64,000 bases of DNA from Chlorobiota bacterium. GTDB taxonomy: Bacteria > Bacteroidota > Ignavibacteria > OLB7. Within the stretch, counting starts at the first letter, position 1, and each line of letters begins with the position of its first letter. Position numbers and translations under genes: made by a program. The notes under the pieces are model-generated. The model was not told the DNA's origin, did no database searches, and saw nothing but the letters and a program-made list of their open reading frames with translations. Shown piece by piece: positions 28,606 through 38,463 of this stretch. Where the stretch lies: assembly GCA_028287785.1 (NCBI GenBank), contig JAQBOZ010000012.1, positions 1-64,000 of the forward strand, given 5' to 3'.

Positions 28606-30152
28606 ACGCACGGCTGACAATCGGCGTGGTCTCTCCGGGACCGGGATGGCGGATCATCCTGGGACAGCTCGGCGTGGCGTGGGAGCGCATCTCCCGCTGG
28701 GACGCCGTCACCCCCGGACAGTACAGCGCGATCCTCGTCAACGCGCCGCTGGATGATGATCAGATCGGCTCGATCGACCGCTACATCCGCGACGGCGGCG
28801 CGGTGCTGGATGCCGGACACTTCCTGCCGAGGATCGATCGCGGAGCATTCACCCGCGCGTCGATCGGCTCGATAGCCCCCGCTTCCGGCGACGACATCTT
28901 CCGCGATGTCTGGCTTGCCGATATCCACGCCACGGTTCTCCGCCACAACGCGGCCGGACACATGGGAGGGCTGGTGTATCTTGCCACGTTCGGCGACGGC
29001 CGCATCGCCCACGTCCCGCTCGATGCCGATGCGTTGATGAGCGACAGGCGTTCCGGGCGGAAACGGTTCTATCTCCCCGGCGGGAACGACCCGAGCGAGA
29101 TCACCGCGCGCGTATCGAAGGGGGAGATCAGGAAGATCATCGGCATCGCGCTCCGCTGGCTCCATACCGATCGCGGCCTTCCCTACGTTCATCTTCACGA
29201 TTTCCCCGGCCGGCTCGATTCCCTCTTCTGCTACCGGATCGACAGCGACTACGGAACGCGCGGGCAGATCGATGAGCTCTACCGCGTGGCGCGCCAGCAC
29301 GAGATGCGGCTGACATGGTTCCTCCACGTGGAGGCGCACAGGGAATGGCTGGATCGTTTCAACGACTTCCAGGAGCAGGAGATCGGCGTTCACTGCTTCC
29401 GTCACCGGACGTTCGGGAGCTACGAGGAGAACCGCGCAAATATCTCCGAGGCCATGTGGCATCTGAAGCGCGAGGGAATTCCGTTCGATGGGTTCGCCGC
29501 CCCCAACGGCTTCTGGAACCGCCCGCTCCAGCGCGCCATCGATGATCTCGGCTTCCTCTACTCCTCCGAGTTCTCCCTCGATTACGACAACCTCCCCTGC
29601 CATCCGCCGATGCCCGGCGGGTTCGCGTCGGCGCTTCAGGTTCCGGTACATCCCGTCTGCATCGGCAGCCTCCTCCGCGTCAAGGCATCCGGTGGCGCGA
29701 TGAAGAGCTATTTTCGATGGATGATCGATCGAAAACTTCAGACGTCGGAGCCGGCCATGCTCTATCATCATCCGGGCCACGAGCATTTCGAGGTGATGGG
29801 AGATACGTTTGCCCACGTCCGCGAGCTCGGCATCCCCAACATGACCCTCTCGGCCTACGCGCGCTGGTGGCGCGCCCGAAGCGCCGTCCGGTTCAACGCG
29901 CAACTGACCGGCGATGAACTCTCCACAACCGCGACCGGCGATCTCACCGGCGTGGCGATCGCCGTGGAGCGCGACGCCGGGAGCTACGGATTTCCCGATA
30001 TCGGCCGGCCGTCACGTCTCGACGATATCGCATGGATACACCGGAGGGGACGCGGGGTTGCGATGCCTGAGGATATCGGCCGCGTGCGACGATTCAGCCT
30101 GCTGGCGCTCCGCCATGCCATCGAGGATTATAATTCGCGAGTTCGCCAATGA
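28602..30152 (+). CDS. NodB-like polysaccharide deacetylase with N-terminal domain
   Basis: 516 residues from ATG 28602 (ATGA overlap with the flippase). Residues about 1-200 form an alpha/beta domain (AILVNAPLDDDQIGSIDRYI; VLDAGHFL) that resembles glutamine-amidotransferase-like folds, without a recognisable catalytic triad. From about residue 205 a NodB-type carbohydrate esterase 4 domain carries YRIDSDYG (metal-binding Asp motif) and GVHCFRHRT (His-containing motif). CE4 enzymes remove acetyl groups from N-acetyl sugars. The lack of a signal peptide suggests cytoplasmic action on precursors. Coupled to the next gene by a second ATGA overlap at 30149. Confidence 0.75.
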   Translation: MNARLTIGVVSPGPGWRIILGQLGVAWERISRWDAVTPGQYSAILVNAPLDDDQIGSIDRYIRDGGAVLDAGHFLPRIDRGAFTRASIGSIAPASGDDIFRDVWLADIHATVLRHNAAGHMGGLVYLATFGDGRIAHVPLDADALMSDRRSGRKRFYLPGGNDPSEITARVSKGEIRKIIGIALRWLHTDRGLPYVHLHDFPGRLDSLFCYRIDSDYGTRGQIDELYRVARQHEMRLTWFLHVEAHREWLDRFNDFQEQEIGVHCFRHRTFGSYEENRANISEAMWHLKREGIPFDGFAAPNGFWNRPLQRAIDDLGFLYSSEFSLDYDNLPCHPPMPGGFASALQVPVHPVCIGSLLRVKASGGAMKSYFRWMIDRKLQTSEPAMLYHHPGHEHFEVMGDTFAHVRELGIPNMTLSAYARWWRARSAVRFNAQLTGDELSTTATGDLTGVAIAVERDAGSYGFPDIGRPSRLDDIAWIHRRGRGVAMPEDIGRVRRFSLLALRHAIEDYNSRVRQ

Positions 30153-31183
30153 GAGTCTCCATGATCGCCCCGCACAGCGTCACGATGGTTCGCGGCGGCC
30201 CCTGGGTGCAGGCGCTCCAGACTGCGCGCTATCTTCCCGATTACGGCGTGGATGTGGATCTTTTCAACCCGTGGACCGAGTATCCCCCCGGCGCGTTCGA
30301 TCTGGCCCATATCTTCGGAGCCAGCCTGATCACGTACGACATCGCGATGCGGCTCCATCAGTTCCAGCGCAGGTTCGTGGTCTCGTCGATCTTCTACACG
30401 ATGCGATCGCCGGGATTCATACGGCTTACGCGGCGGATGGAGGGGATGGCGAAGCGCGTCTTCAGCGGCATCTGGACCGATTACTCCATGACCGCGAAGG
30501 TCTGCGAACTGGGAAATGCCGTGCTGCCGAACACATCGGATGAGGGTCGGCTGATCGAGCGGGGAATGGAGATCGATGCGGGGAAGATCACGATGATCCC
30601 GAACGGCGTTGAAGAGCGCTTTGCCGATGCCGATCCCGGCCTGTTCGTAAAGACCCACGGGCTGCGCGATTTCATCCTCTGCGTCGGGCATATCGGCTCG
30701 GCCCGGAAGAACGTGCTGGCGCTGATCAACGCGCTGGCGAAGATCGATCATCCGGCGGTGATCATCGGTCAGGTGCATCACAACAGCTACTCCCGGCAGT
30801 GCCTGGCGGCGGCGGCGAAGAACCGGAACATCACGATCATCGAAGGGCTCGCCAACGACTCACCGATGCTGGCCTCGGCATACGCGGCGTGCGATCTCTT
30901 CACCCTCCCATCGCTCTTCGAGACGCCCGGCATCGCGGCGCTGGAGGCGGGGCTGGCGGGGGCGAAGGTATCGATCACGAAATACGGCGGGACGCGGGAG
31001 TATTTTCTGGACTATGCCGATTACGTGGAGCCTTCCTCCGTGGCATCGATCGCCGGGGGGATCGAGCGGGGGCTGAACCGTCCGAAGACCGATGCGCTCC
31101 GCGAGAGGATTCACCGGGAATATCTCTGGCGGCGCGTGGCGGAGAAGACCGCGGCGGTCTACCGGAATGTCCTGGGGACGTAG
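30149..31183 (+). CDS. glycosyltransferase, family-4 like
   Basis: 344 residues. It starts MRVSMIAPHSVTMVRGGPWV, with the N-terminal Gly loop of GT4. The C-terminal half has the donor-binding strand (LRDFILCVGHIGSARKNVLA) and LPSLFETPGIAALEAGLAGA, the E-x7-E like motif, then SITKYGGTREYF. It overlaps the deacetylase by 4 bases and lies in the same operon. Donor sugar and linkage are unknown; the adjacent epimerase makes UDP-ManNAc a candidate. Confidence 0.9.
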   Translation: MRVSMIAPHSVTMVRGGPWVQALQTARYLPDYGVDVDLFNPWTEYPPGAFDLAHIFGASLITYDIAMRLHQFQRRFVVSSIFYTMRSPGFIRLTRRMEGMAKRVFSGIWTDYSMTAKVCELGNAVLPNTSDEGRLIERGMEIDAGKITMIPNGVEERFADADPGLFVKTHGLRDFILCVGHIGSARKNVLALINALAKIDHPAVIIGQVHHNSYSRQCLAAAAKNRNITIIEGLANDSPMLASAYAACDLFTLPSLFETPGIAALEAGLAGAKVSITKYGGTREYFLDYADYVEPSSVASIAGGIERGLNRPKTDALRERIHREYLWRRVAEKTAAVYRNVLGT

Positions 31184-32344
31184 GTGCAATCGCGGATCTC
31201 CGGCATGCCGGTCATCGATCAGTCAAACCAAATCAATCAGACCGTGCAGCGCATTCTCGTGGTGATGGGCACCCGCCCCGATGTCGTGAAACTTGCCCCC
31301 GTGGTACACGCGCTTCGTCGCGCCGGCGACCGCTTCGATACGCGCGTCCTCTTCACATCGCAGCACCGCGATCTGGCCGCGTCGATGATCGACTACTTCG
31401 GCGTCCACCCGGATCACGATCTGGATATCATGACCGCGGGACAGTCCCCGTCCGGCATCGCCGCCCGTCTTCCCGGCCTGCTGGATGATCTCTACCAGGC
31501 GGAGCGTCCCGACCGCGTGATCGTGCTGGGAGATACAACCTCGGCGATGGCGGCGGCGATGGCGGCATTCCACCGGAGGATCTCCGTGGCGCATGTGGAG
31601 GCCGGGCTGCGGACCGGCTCGCGCTACAATCCCTTTCCCGAGGAGATGAACCGCCGTCTGATCACCCAGCTTGCCGATCTCCATTTCGCGGCCACGGAGG
31701 CCAACCGGGCGAACCTGCTGCGCGAGAACATCAGCCCCGAAAGCATTCACATCACCGGCAACCCGGTGATCGACGCGCTGGGACATATCCTGAACGATCC
31801 GGCCGCCGCCCCGCCGCGCCGGGCATCGGAGATTCTGGCGCGGGGGAACAGGATCATCCTTCTGACCACGCACCGCAGGGAGAATTTCGGCGAGGCGCAG
31901 CGGGCGATCTTCGCGGCCATCGGCGCGATCGTGGAGGAGCATGAAGATGTGGAAGTGATCTTTCCGGTGCATCCGAATCCCGCCGTGGCGGAGGCGATCG
32001 CCGAGTGGCTTCCGGCGCATCCGAGAATCCATCGCATCGAGCCGCTCGATTATCCGGCGTTCATCCGCCTTCTCTCGCTGGCTCATCTGGTCCTCAGCGA
32101 TTCCGGCGGATTGCAGGAGGAGGCCCCCGCGCTCGGCCGGCCGCTGCTGGTTCTCCGCACCACCACCGAACGCCGCGAGGCGGTCGATGCCGGCGCCGCG
32201 CTGCTGGCCGGCGTGGATGAGGAGGCGATCGTGCGTCATGCGCGCCATCTGCTGACCGATGCCGATGCGTACGCGGCGATGGCGGTCCCCCGGTTTCCGT
32301 TCGGCGCCGGAGGCGCCGCGGATCGGATCGTGGAACTGCTGTGA
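31184..32344 (+). CDS. wecB: UDP-N-acetylglucosamine 2-epimerase
   Basis: 386 residues from GTG 31184, which directly follows the previous stop; a GGGGA sequence 9 bases upstream favours it. ATG 31205 is an alternative. Family motifs: VVMGTRPDVVKLAPVVHAL (usually GTRPE), VLGDTTSAMA, HVEAGLRTG, NPFPEEMNRRLI and LLTTHRRENFG. The acidic residues and His used in catalysis are kept. It interconverts UDP-GlcNAc and UDP-ManNAc in the cytoplasm. As the last gene of the operon it likely supplies ManNAc for the polymer. Confidence 0.94.
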   Translation: MQSRISGMPVIDQSNQINQTVQRILVVMGTRPDVVKLAPVVHALRRAGDRFDTRVLFTSQHRDLAASMIDYFGVHPDHDLDIMTAGQSPSGIAARLPGLLDDLYQAERPDRVIVLGDTTSAMAAAMAAFHRRISVAHVEAGLRTGSRYNPFPEEMNRRLITQLADLHFAATEANRANLLRENISPESIHITGNPVIDALGHILNDPAAAPPRRASEILARGNRIILLTTHRRENFGEAQRAIFAAIGAIVEEHEDVEVIFPVHPNPAVAEAIAEWLPAHPRIHRIEPLDYPAFIRLLSLAHLVLSDSGGLQEEAPALGRPLLVLRTTTERREAVDAGAALLAGVDEEAIVRHARHLLTDADAYAAMAVPRFPFGAGGAADRIVELL

Positions 32345-32382
32345 TAAGAACGTGTCGTTGATTGTTAAACGATACGTTGTTT

Positions 32383-32425
32383 GTCGGGGCAGGTTTGTCG
32401 GGGCAGGTTTCAAACCTGCCCCGAC
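32383..32425. repeat. palindrome plus half copy downstream of wecB
   Basis: A half copy GTCGGGGCAGGTTT (32383-32396) is followed directly by a full palindrome at 32397-32425: GTCGGGGCAGGTTT, C, AAACCTGCCCCGAC. It lies 39 bases after the wecB stop, between convergent genes, and shares the TTT-N-AAA and GGGG/CCCC layout with the repeats at 5089 and 26169. Confidence 0.88.
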
Positions 32426-32460
32426 TGCGACAACTGACTACAACTACGCTCTATCTTCCA

Positions 32461-34461
32461 CTACCGTCCCGGAACCACCTCGATCACGACCGTCCGGTTG
32501 TAGAAGCGCTGCTCCGGCAGCGTGTTGTTGAACGGCGAGCGCCGCTCGTCCTCGCCGAAACCGTAGGTATCGAACGTGACGTTCTTTCCGGCCTTCGTCA
32601 GCTCGCGGGTCAGAATCCGCTGGGCTTCCTCGGAACGGCCCTGCGAGAGCTTGGTGTTGTATTCAGGCTCGCCGGTAACGTCGGTGTGGCCGTGAATGAT
32701 CACCGAGGCGCCATTGGGAATGGCGGGCGCCACCGTCTGCGTCAGGAATGTCTCGTAGGTCTGCACCGTCTTGGAATCATCGAACTCGAAGAGGATCGAG
32801 TAGCGATTTGCCACCTGCGTCTCCCCCTCGTCCCCATGAACCAGACGGAACTCCCTGCTTGCCGAGCTGGTGCTCTTGCCGTCACGACCCAGGATCGTCA
32901 CCTTGGCGTCGTAGCGGGCATCGCTGCGGGAGCCGAGGAGCTGCTTCGAGTTGAGGCGGGCGGTGTTGGTGCCGCTGTACGGGCCGAACGTCTGCGTATT
33001 CGCCGTGCCGCGCTCGGTGACATCGACGCTCCATGAGATCATGTCGGAGCGGGTCGGGACGGTGATCACGATATCGTTGTCGATCGGCTCATCCTGAACG
33101 GAGCTGATGTTCACCGGCTGCATGATATCGGCCGGCGTCCCCTCGATCTCCACCCGGTAATTCTCGGCATCAACCAGCTTCTTGTCCTCACCCTGCGCGT
33201 TGCCGGAGCCCGACTTGTGGCCCGGCATGGCGCGCCCGTCGGTCTTGATCCGTGCCGCGTCGATGCCGAATGTCGAGACGAGATAATCGCGCACCTTGTC
33301 GGCCATCTTTTTGCCGGTGGCGGCATCGCCGTTGGCGGAGCCGGTCAGCTTGATCGTGGCGGACGGGTTCTTCCTGAGGCGATCGGCGAAGATGTTCATC
33401 ACCTGATAGTACACCTCCATCTGACGGCGCGAGCGGACCTGCGTGGCATCGGTGCCGCCGGTTTCCACGGTCGGCCGGATAAGCTGGTCCTCGCGGAACG
33501 TGGCCGCATCGGCCGTGGAGATGGTCTTGTAGCGCGACGGGATCTCCGTGGAGCCGGCATCGAAGAAGATATAGTTCCGCAGCGGGAAGGTCTCGTTCAG
33601 CTTGCGGCTTTCGGTGACCACATTCGGGGCGCGGAGCGCGAACTCCGGCGCCGGGCCGTTGGTATCCTCGACGATCGGCCTGCCGGCCTCCACGCCGTAC
33701 TTCGCCTGCACGCCGATACGGATGGTGTTCAGGCCGTACTTGTTGCTGTTGCCGGCGGGCACATCCAGCAGATCCTGCGAGATATGGAACTGCGCGAACG
33801 GCGTGATGATGACCTGCGAGGCCGCGTGATAATCGTGCAGCGGGATATCATAGCCAAGCCCCGCCTGCGCGCCGGTGACAAAGCTCCTGATGTTGGCGAA
33901 ATCGCCCTTGCTCGTCACCGGAGTGGTCGGGTTGGCGTCGTCATTGTAGGAGTAGTCATACCCCTTCGAGAGGAGAAGCCGGAAGCTCGGGCCCACTGTG
34001 AAGTGAAGGAGTTGCAGCCCCAGGTTGATCCGCAGGTTCGGCTCGATCGTGAAGTAGCCGACGCGGGCGGTGAGCTTCTCCGCGGTGCGGCCGCTGGTGC
34101 TTCCGTTCTTGGTGTCGAAGATCACCCCGCGGCTGTCATAGCCGAACATCACATTTCCGCCGAGCAGCTTGCCGTTGTTGTACTCGATGATCCCGCCAAG
34201 CGCCAGCGCCAGCCCGTTTCCGGCATCGAACCCGGTGGTAACAGCCACGCTCGTGTCGGCCGTTCCAAGGCTGTGAAGCGCCCCGGAGAAGAGATTGATG
34301 TTTACGCCGCCGTACAGCCCGTACCACCATCCGCTCCAGTGGTCCCAGTGCGCCCATCGGTCGGCGGTTTCCTGTGCCCTGGCCACGGGCGATGCGGTTG
34401 CGATCAGCGCCAGCAACGACGCGGTGAGCACAGCACGAAGGATGCTGCCAGATTTCTTCAT
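32461..34461 (-). CDS. OmpA-family outer-membrane protein
   Basis: 666 residues with a signal peptide ending ARAQ. The first about 220 residues alternate hydrophobic strands (YGLYGGVNINLFSGALHSL), a likely small barrel. A first OmpA-like segment (LTGSANGDAATGKKMADKV, about residue 380-400) is partial or degenerate. The last about 120 residues form a clear OmpA peptidoglycan-binding domain: FEFDDSKTVQTYETFL, VIIHGHTDVTGEPEYNTKLS and TYGFGEDERR. It anchors the outer membrane to the cell wall. AAGGGGG before the ATG is a good ribosome binding site. It is convergent with wecB. Confidence 0.88.
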   Translation of the reverse strand: MKKSGSILRAVLTASLLALIATASPVARAQETADRWAHWDHWSGWWYGLYGGVNINLFSGALHSLGTADTSVAVTTGFDAGNGLALALGGIIEYNNGKLLGGNVMFGYDSRGVIFDTKNGSTSGRTAEKLTARVGYFTIEPNLRINLGLQLLHFTVGPSFRLLLSKGYDYSYNDDANPTTPVTSKGDFANIRSFVTGAQAGLGYDIPLHDYHAASQVIITPFAQFHISQDLLDVPAGNSNKYGLNTIRIGVQAKYGVEAGRPIVEDTNGPAPEFALRAPNVVTESRKLNETFPLRNYIFFDAGSTEIPSRYKTISTADAATFREDQLIRPTVETGGTDATQVRSRRQMEVYYQVMNIFADRLRKNPSATIKLTGSANGDAATGKKMADKVRDYLVSTFGIDAARIKTDGRAMPGHKSGSGNAQGEDKKLVDAENYRVEIEGTPADIMQPVNISSVQDEPIDNDIVITVPTRSDMISWSVDVTERGTANTQTFGPYSGTNTARLNSKQLLGSRSDARYDAKVTILGRDGKSTSSASREFRLVHGDEGETQVANRYSILFEFDDSKTVQTYETFLTQTVAPAIPNGASVIIHGHTDVTGEPEYNTKLSQGRSEEAQRILTRELTKAGKNVTFDTYGFGEDERRSPFNNTLPEQRFYNRTVVIEVVPGR

Positions 34462-35157
34462 GAATCCCCCTTGTCTCTATGAAATAAATATGAGATTCGA
34501 ATTCCTTGAAACTTCAGATATGCACTATTGATTCTCTTCGCCGGAACGGTTCGTGGCATCGATCGCGAGGATCTCCGTTCAGGCTGTGACTGCCGCGAAT
34601 ATAGGCCACGCGCGGCTTTGTGGCGGCAGAGTAAAACGTGAGGAGAAGTATAGCCGGAAGGTAGGGAGACGCCGGACCGAGCGCGCCGTAACGCGCCGGC
34701 GATCGTTCCCATCGCGATCCGCGGGGAGTCCAGGCTGGCAGGAGCGATATTCCCCGACGGTGAGAAGGGGTGAAATCAATGATCGTGACTCAGTTTGGGA
34801 TGCTGTGGATGATGCTCAGTGTCATATCCGGCATCCGTCTTCCCAGCCCCATCGGGGCGTACCGGTTGCAGCATCGCCACGCCTCCCATGATTCCACGCT
34901 CCAGAGGAGCGTGCCATTCTTCTCTTCATGGATGCGAGGATGGTACGCTCCGATGGAGCTTGTGTGGGAAACGGAGGTATCGTTGCTACAACCGGCACGC
35001 TCCTGACGGAGCTTGAAGAGTGATAAGGAAATTGCGCTCGACGATCGTTCGGCAGATCGGAGGAGGGATACACATTGAGTCACTACCGAATCAACGGCTC
35101 CGTTGAAAAGGCCCTGAAGTCCGAACAGGTGACTGGGGCGAAAGCTCGTCCGCGCCG
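34462..35157. other. intergenic region with a repeat cluster
   Basis: About 700 bases between the ompA-like start and the stop of the large regulator, both on the minus strand. The middle holds a cluster of inverted repeats (34846-35012). No protein-like frame is evident on either strand. Confidence 0.45.
34846..35012. repeat. cluster of four intergenic palindromes in inverted pairs
   Basis: GCCCCATCGGGGC (34846-34858), ACGCTCCAGAGGAGCGT (34896-34912), GCTCCGATGGAGC (34947-34959) and GCTCCTGACGGAGC (34999-35012). The first is followed by CGTACCGGTTGCAGCATCG; the last, read on the minus strand, is followed by GTGCCGGTTGTAGCAACG. The first and last are therefore diverged inverted copies of one element with a conserved tail, with the other two also oppositely oriented inside. 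Confidence 0.75.
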
Positions 35158-38100
35158 CTATCCCTCCGGGACGTCCTCCACGGACCGCATCCTGACGCGC
35201 GCCGCCTCCGTCCGATCGCCGCTTGTCTCAAGCGCCCGGCAGAGCAGCTCCGCGATCTCATCATCCCCGGCCATCATCCGGCTCCCCGATCGGAGAATCT
35301 CCGCGGCGCTGACGGCATCCCCCTCGCGGAGAAGCTCGCGGGACAGCCCCAGCACCGCATCGCGCAGCCTGTTCTCGAAATCCTCCCGCAACGCCTCGAA
35401 GAAATCATCATAGAGCGATGGAAAGGGAACATCGCCGCCGATGATCTCCAGCGCGCGACGGAGCGATGAGTGCGCCCGTATCAGCGATCCGCTCCGCAGC
35501 GCCGCGCGCGTCTCCGTCAGCTCCCGGTGCGCTTCAAGCAGATCGACCTTCACGATCGAGGGATCGAGGCGCGGCGTCTCGGCGTCGGTCAGGATGGCGG
35601 CCGCGCCCAGCACGTCGCGGAGACGGTGCACGGCCACCGGAAGGGCGCGCTTTGCGCGGTCGATGTTATCATCCCCAAGCGCCAGACGGCAGAATTCCCT
35701 GTGGGAAAGAGGGGTGGCGAGCATCTCGTTGGCGACCATCATCCCCACCAGCGCGCGAAGCCGCGCGCCGCGCAGCCGGAGCATCTCCCCGTCCGTTCCG
35801 CGCGCCTCGATCGTTCCCAGAAGCGAAAGAGAGAGGAGGCCGCCAACCGGCTTCGCGACGGCGGAGCCGGCCCGTTCATCGGCGATCTCCTGAACGCGCC
35901 CGTGCCAGCGCGCCTGATCGCCGGGCTCCAGCAGGGCTCCGTGCCGGCCGATCAGATGCCGCATCATATCGTCGAGTGATCGCATGGAGAGGAGTTCCAG
36001 ACAGGCCGTGAGCGCGCCATGCGCCTCGGCGTGAAGCAACGAAGCGCGGTCCCCCCGGCGGTCTGCAAGGGAGATCAACTCAATCAGCGCGATCCGTGGT
36101 GCGATTTCGCCGAGGCGGAGGAGCGGGGTCGCAAGCAGCGCGCGAACCTCGTCCAGCACCGCCACGGGGATCGGGCTTCCGGCGATGATCGCCTCGCAAA
36201 AGCGTTTCAACGGCGGGGTGATGGCGCGGTCGGTCGCGATCCGCGGAAGCTCATCGGCCAGCCTCTCCTCCATCGCGGCCAGGATGATCCGGTCATCCGG
36301 TGCAAGGGCATCCGGATCGCCGAACAGAATATCGGCCAGGGAGCGCGCCCATTCCGGCCTCCCCAGAAGAAGCGCCGCCGGCACAAGCCGCCGTCCGAAA
36401 TTGAGGCGAAGGAGCGCGCCATCGGCTTCCGGCGCGGAGGTGATGAGCGCCCGCATCTCCTCCTCGATCGTCGCGGGATCGGCCCCCCGCGTCGCCAGGG
36501 CACAGAGCCGCGCCGCGCCGGCGCTGATCACCGTCTGCCGGTGCCCGCGCCGCCTGCATTCCGGCAGCACGCGGTCGATGGTCTCGATAAGCTCGTCGAT
36601 CGCGCCAAGATCATCCAGAAAGATGATCCCCGCCGTAAGAAGGGTCAGATCGGGATCGGCGTTATCGTGTTGCAGATCGGCGAGGAGGGCGCGGCGTTCG
36701 GCAAGCTCGCCGGGCGTATCGTAGATGGTAAGGAAATGCTTCATGATCCGCTGGCGCGCGATGTTCCGAAAATTCTCCGTCGCCCCGGGATCGGCCATCA
36801 GCTCGTGAACCCGCCGCTCCACGCTTCGCAGGGTCGCCATGTCGGAATGTTCAGTGGCAAGATGCGCCACATCGGAGAGGAATTCGACATAGAGCCCGTT
36901 GAATCGAATCTCCGGGATGCGGGCCACCAGCGCCTCGACCTCCTCGCGGATCACATCGCAACCGGCATAATCCCGCCGCGCGAGGAAGCGGAGCTTGAAG
37001 GAGAGGGCGCTGATGCGTATCGCCGCCACATTCGGCGGCAGATCGCCCGCGGTCAGATCCAGATAGTTCAGCATCAGCCGTTCGTACTCGCCGGAATCCT
37101 CCGAGCGGCGAAGCATCAGAAGCCTGCCGCTGACCATCCGCGTCTCCATCATGAAGAGAAGGTTGGCATCGCTCCGCTCGCGGATCGCTTCCAGCATCGC
37201 CACACCGGCGGCATGGACGTACTCCGCCATCTCCCAGTCGCTCCCCAGGTCCAGTGCCTGCGCTATCCTCATGCTGCGGAAGAAGGCCGGGGATACCTCC
37301 CTGGCCGCAAGGCCGGAACCGATATCATCGCCGGAGATGAGCTGAAACGGGAGGGTGGAATAGAGAGGGAGGCCACGGGCGATCAGGCGTATCATGCCAT
37401 CCGTGTTCAGCTTCGCATCCTGCACGATATGCCGGTGAATCAGCGTATGCGTGAAGGCGATCAGCGGCAGACGGCTGGCCTCCTCCGGAAGCGGCGCGAT
37501 AACGTTCGGCGCGGCGGCCAGCACCCCCTTGAACTGAAGCTGCCGGATCAGATGATGGGCATCCTCCACCAGCGCCTCCGCCGCCTCCATCGCGAACACC
37601 TCGCCGAGAGATGCAAACTGCTGGGCCGCATGACGGTCCTCGGCCGTCAGATGCGCCGACATCCCCTCGGCGAGAAGCCCGACGTTCTGTTCCAGCATCG
37701 ATGCCAGCGAGGAGGGGGAGATGGCAAGCCTGAAGATCCCCTGGGCGTGCTCCAGCGCGCCGGAGCCGTAGAGCGATCGGAGAGCTGTGCGGACCGCCAG
37801 CAGGTTTCCCGCGGTGACGCGATGAAGCGCCGCGATGATCTCCCGTTCCGCCTCCGACCCGAACAGCCGTATCCAGAGCGTGTTCAATCCGTCGGCGTCC
37901 AGCCCCTCCAGCGCCATCTCCTCGGTAAGATAGGGGCTGACCGCCGCGGTCACCAGCTGCTCCACGGGACGCGCGACGGTGAGGACGGAGATGGTTTCGT
38001 CGGCAAGCGAGGCAAGGATGATGGAGAGATCAGCGACGGCATCACGGCTGAGAAGATGGGCATCCTCGATCACCAGCAGCGTGGGACGGAGGCGCGCAAG

Positions 38101-38463
38101 GCGACGCAGAGCATCGATCACCGGGGAAAGGTTCTCCTCTATTTCTCTCCCCAGCAGCGCGCGGGCGCCGCCGGAGCGCCCAAGCGCCCGGGCGATCAGC
38201 GGCGACAGCGATGTGGCGGCGGCGGGATAGAGCTTTACGTGGATCACCAGCCCGCCGTTCCCGGTGATCGCGGGGATCGTCTCCTCCAGAATGCGGCTCT
38301 TCCCTCCCCCCGCCTCGCCTGTCAACTGCAATACCCGCAGGCCATGCGCATCGACAGTGCTCCGCCAGAACGCCATCAGACGCTCGATTTCGGCCGCACG
38401 GCCGGTAAAAGGGAGGATTCCGTGATTGAGAAAATCGACGAGTGGCCCTATCGCGCCCGTCAT
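35158..38463 (-). CDS. ATPase regulator with C-terminal winged helix and BTAD
   Basis: 1101 residues. The N-terminus has an AAA/STAND ATPase: PFTGRAAEIERLMAFWRST, Walker A GEAGGGKS (residues 49-56) and Walker B LLVIEDAHLL. The middle (about 350-860) is helical and repeat-like, probably TPR-type. From about residue 870 an OmpR-like winged helix (LSLLGTIEARGTDGEMLRL) is followed by a bacterial transcriptional activator domain (RALEIIGGDVPFPSLYDDFF, a helical repeat region). The parts match SARP/AfsR-type activators, but here the DNA-binding and BTAD portions lie at the C-terminus rather than the N-terminus. It is divergent from a small zinc-ribbon gene, a possible target. Signal and regulon are unknown. 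Confidence 0.8.
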   Translation of the reverse strand: MTGAIGPLVDFLNHGILPFTGRAAEIERLMAFWRSTVDAHGLRVLQLTGEAGGGKSRILEETIPAITGNGGLVIHVKLYPAAATSLSPLIARALGRSGGARALLGREIEENLSPVIDALRRLARLRPTLLVIEDAHLLSRDAVADLSIILASLADETISVLTVARPVEQLVTAAVSPYLTEEMALEGLDADGLNTLWIRLFGSEAEREIIAALHRVTAGNLLAVRTALRSLYGSGALEHAQGIFRLAISPSSLASMLEQNVGLLAEGMSAHLTAEDRHAAQQFASLGEVFAMEAAEALVEDAHHLIRQLQFKGVLAAAPNVIAPLPEEASRLPLIAFTHTLIHRHIVQDAKLNTDGMIRLIARGLPLYSTLPFQLISGDDIGSGLAAREVSPAFFRSMRIAQALDLGSDWEMAEYVHAAGVAMLEAIRERSDANLLFMMETRMVSGRLLMLRRSEDSGEYERLMLNYLDLTAGDLPPNVAAIRISALSFKLRFLARRDYAGCDVIREEVEALVARIPEIRFNGLYVEFLSDVAHLATEHSDMATLRSVERRVHELMADPGATENFRNIARQRIMKHFLTIYDTPGELAERRALLADLQHDNADPDLTLLTAGIIFLDDLGAIDELIETIDRVLPECRRRGHRQTVISAGAARLCALATRGADPATIEEEMRALITSAPEADGALLRLNFGRRLVPAALLLGRPEWARSLADILFGDPDALAPDDRIILAAMEERLADELPRIATDRAITPPLKRFCEAIIAGSPIPVAVLDEVRALLATPLLRLGEIAPRIALIELISLADRRGDRASLLHAEAHGALTACLELLSMRSLDDMMRHLIGRHGALLEPGDQARWHGRVQEIADERAGSAVAKPVGGLLSLSLLGTIEARGTDGEMLRLRGARLRALVGMMVANEMLATPLSHREFCRLALGDDNIDRAKRALPVAVHRLRDVLGAAAILTDAETPRLDPSIVKVDLLEAHRELTETRAALRSGSLIRAHSSLRRALEIIGGDVPFPSLYDDFFEALREDFENRLRDAVLGLSRELLREGDAVSAAEILRSGSRMMAGDDEIAELLCRALETSGDRTEAARVRMRSVEDVPEG

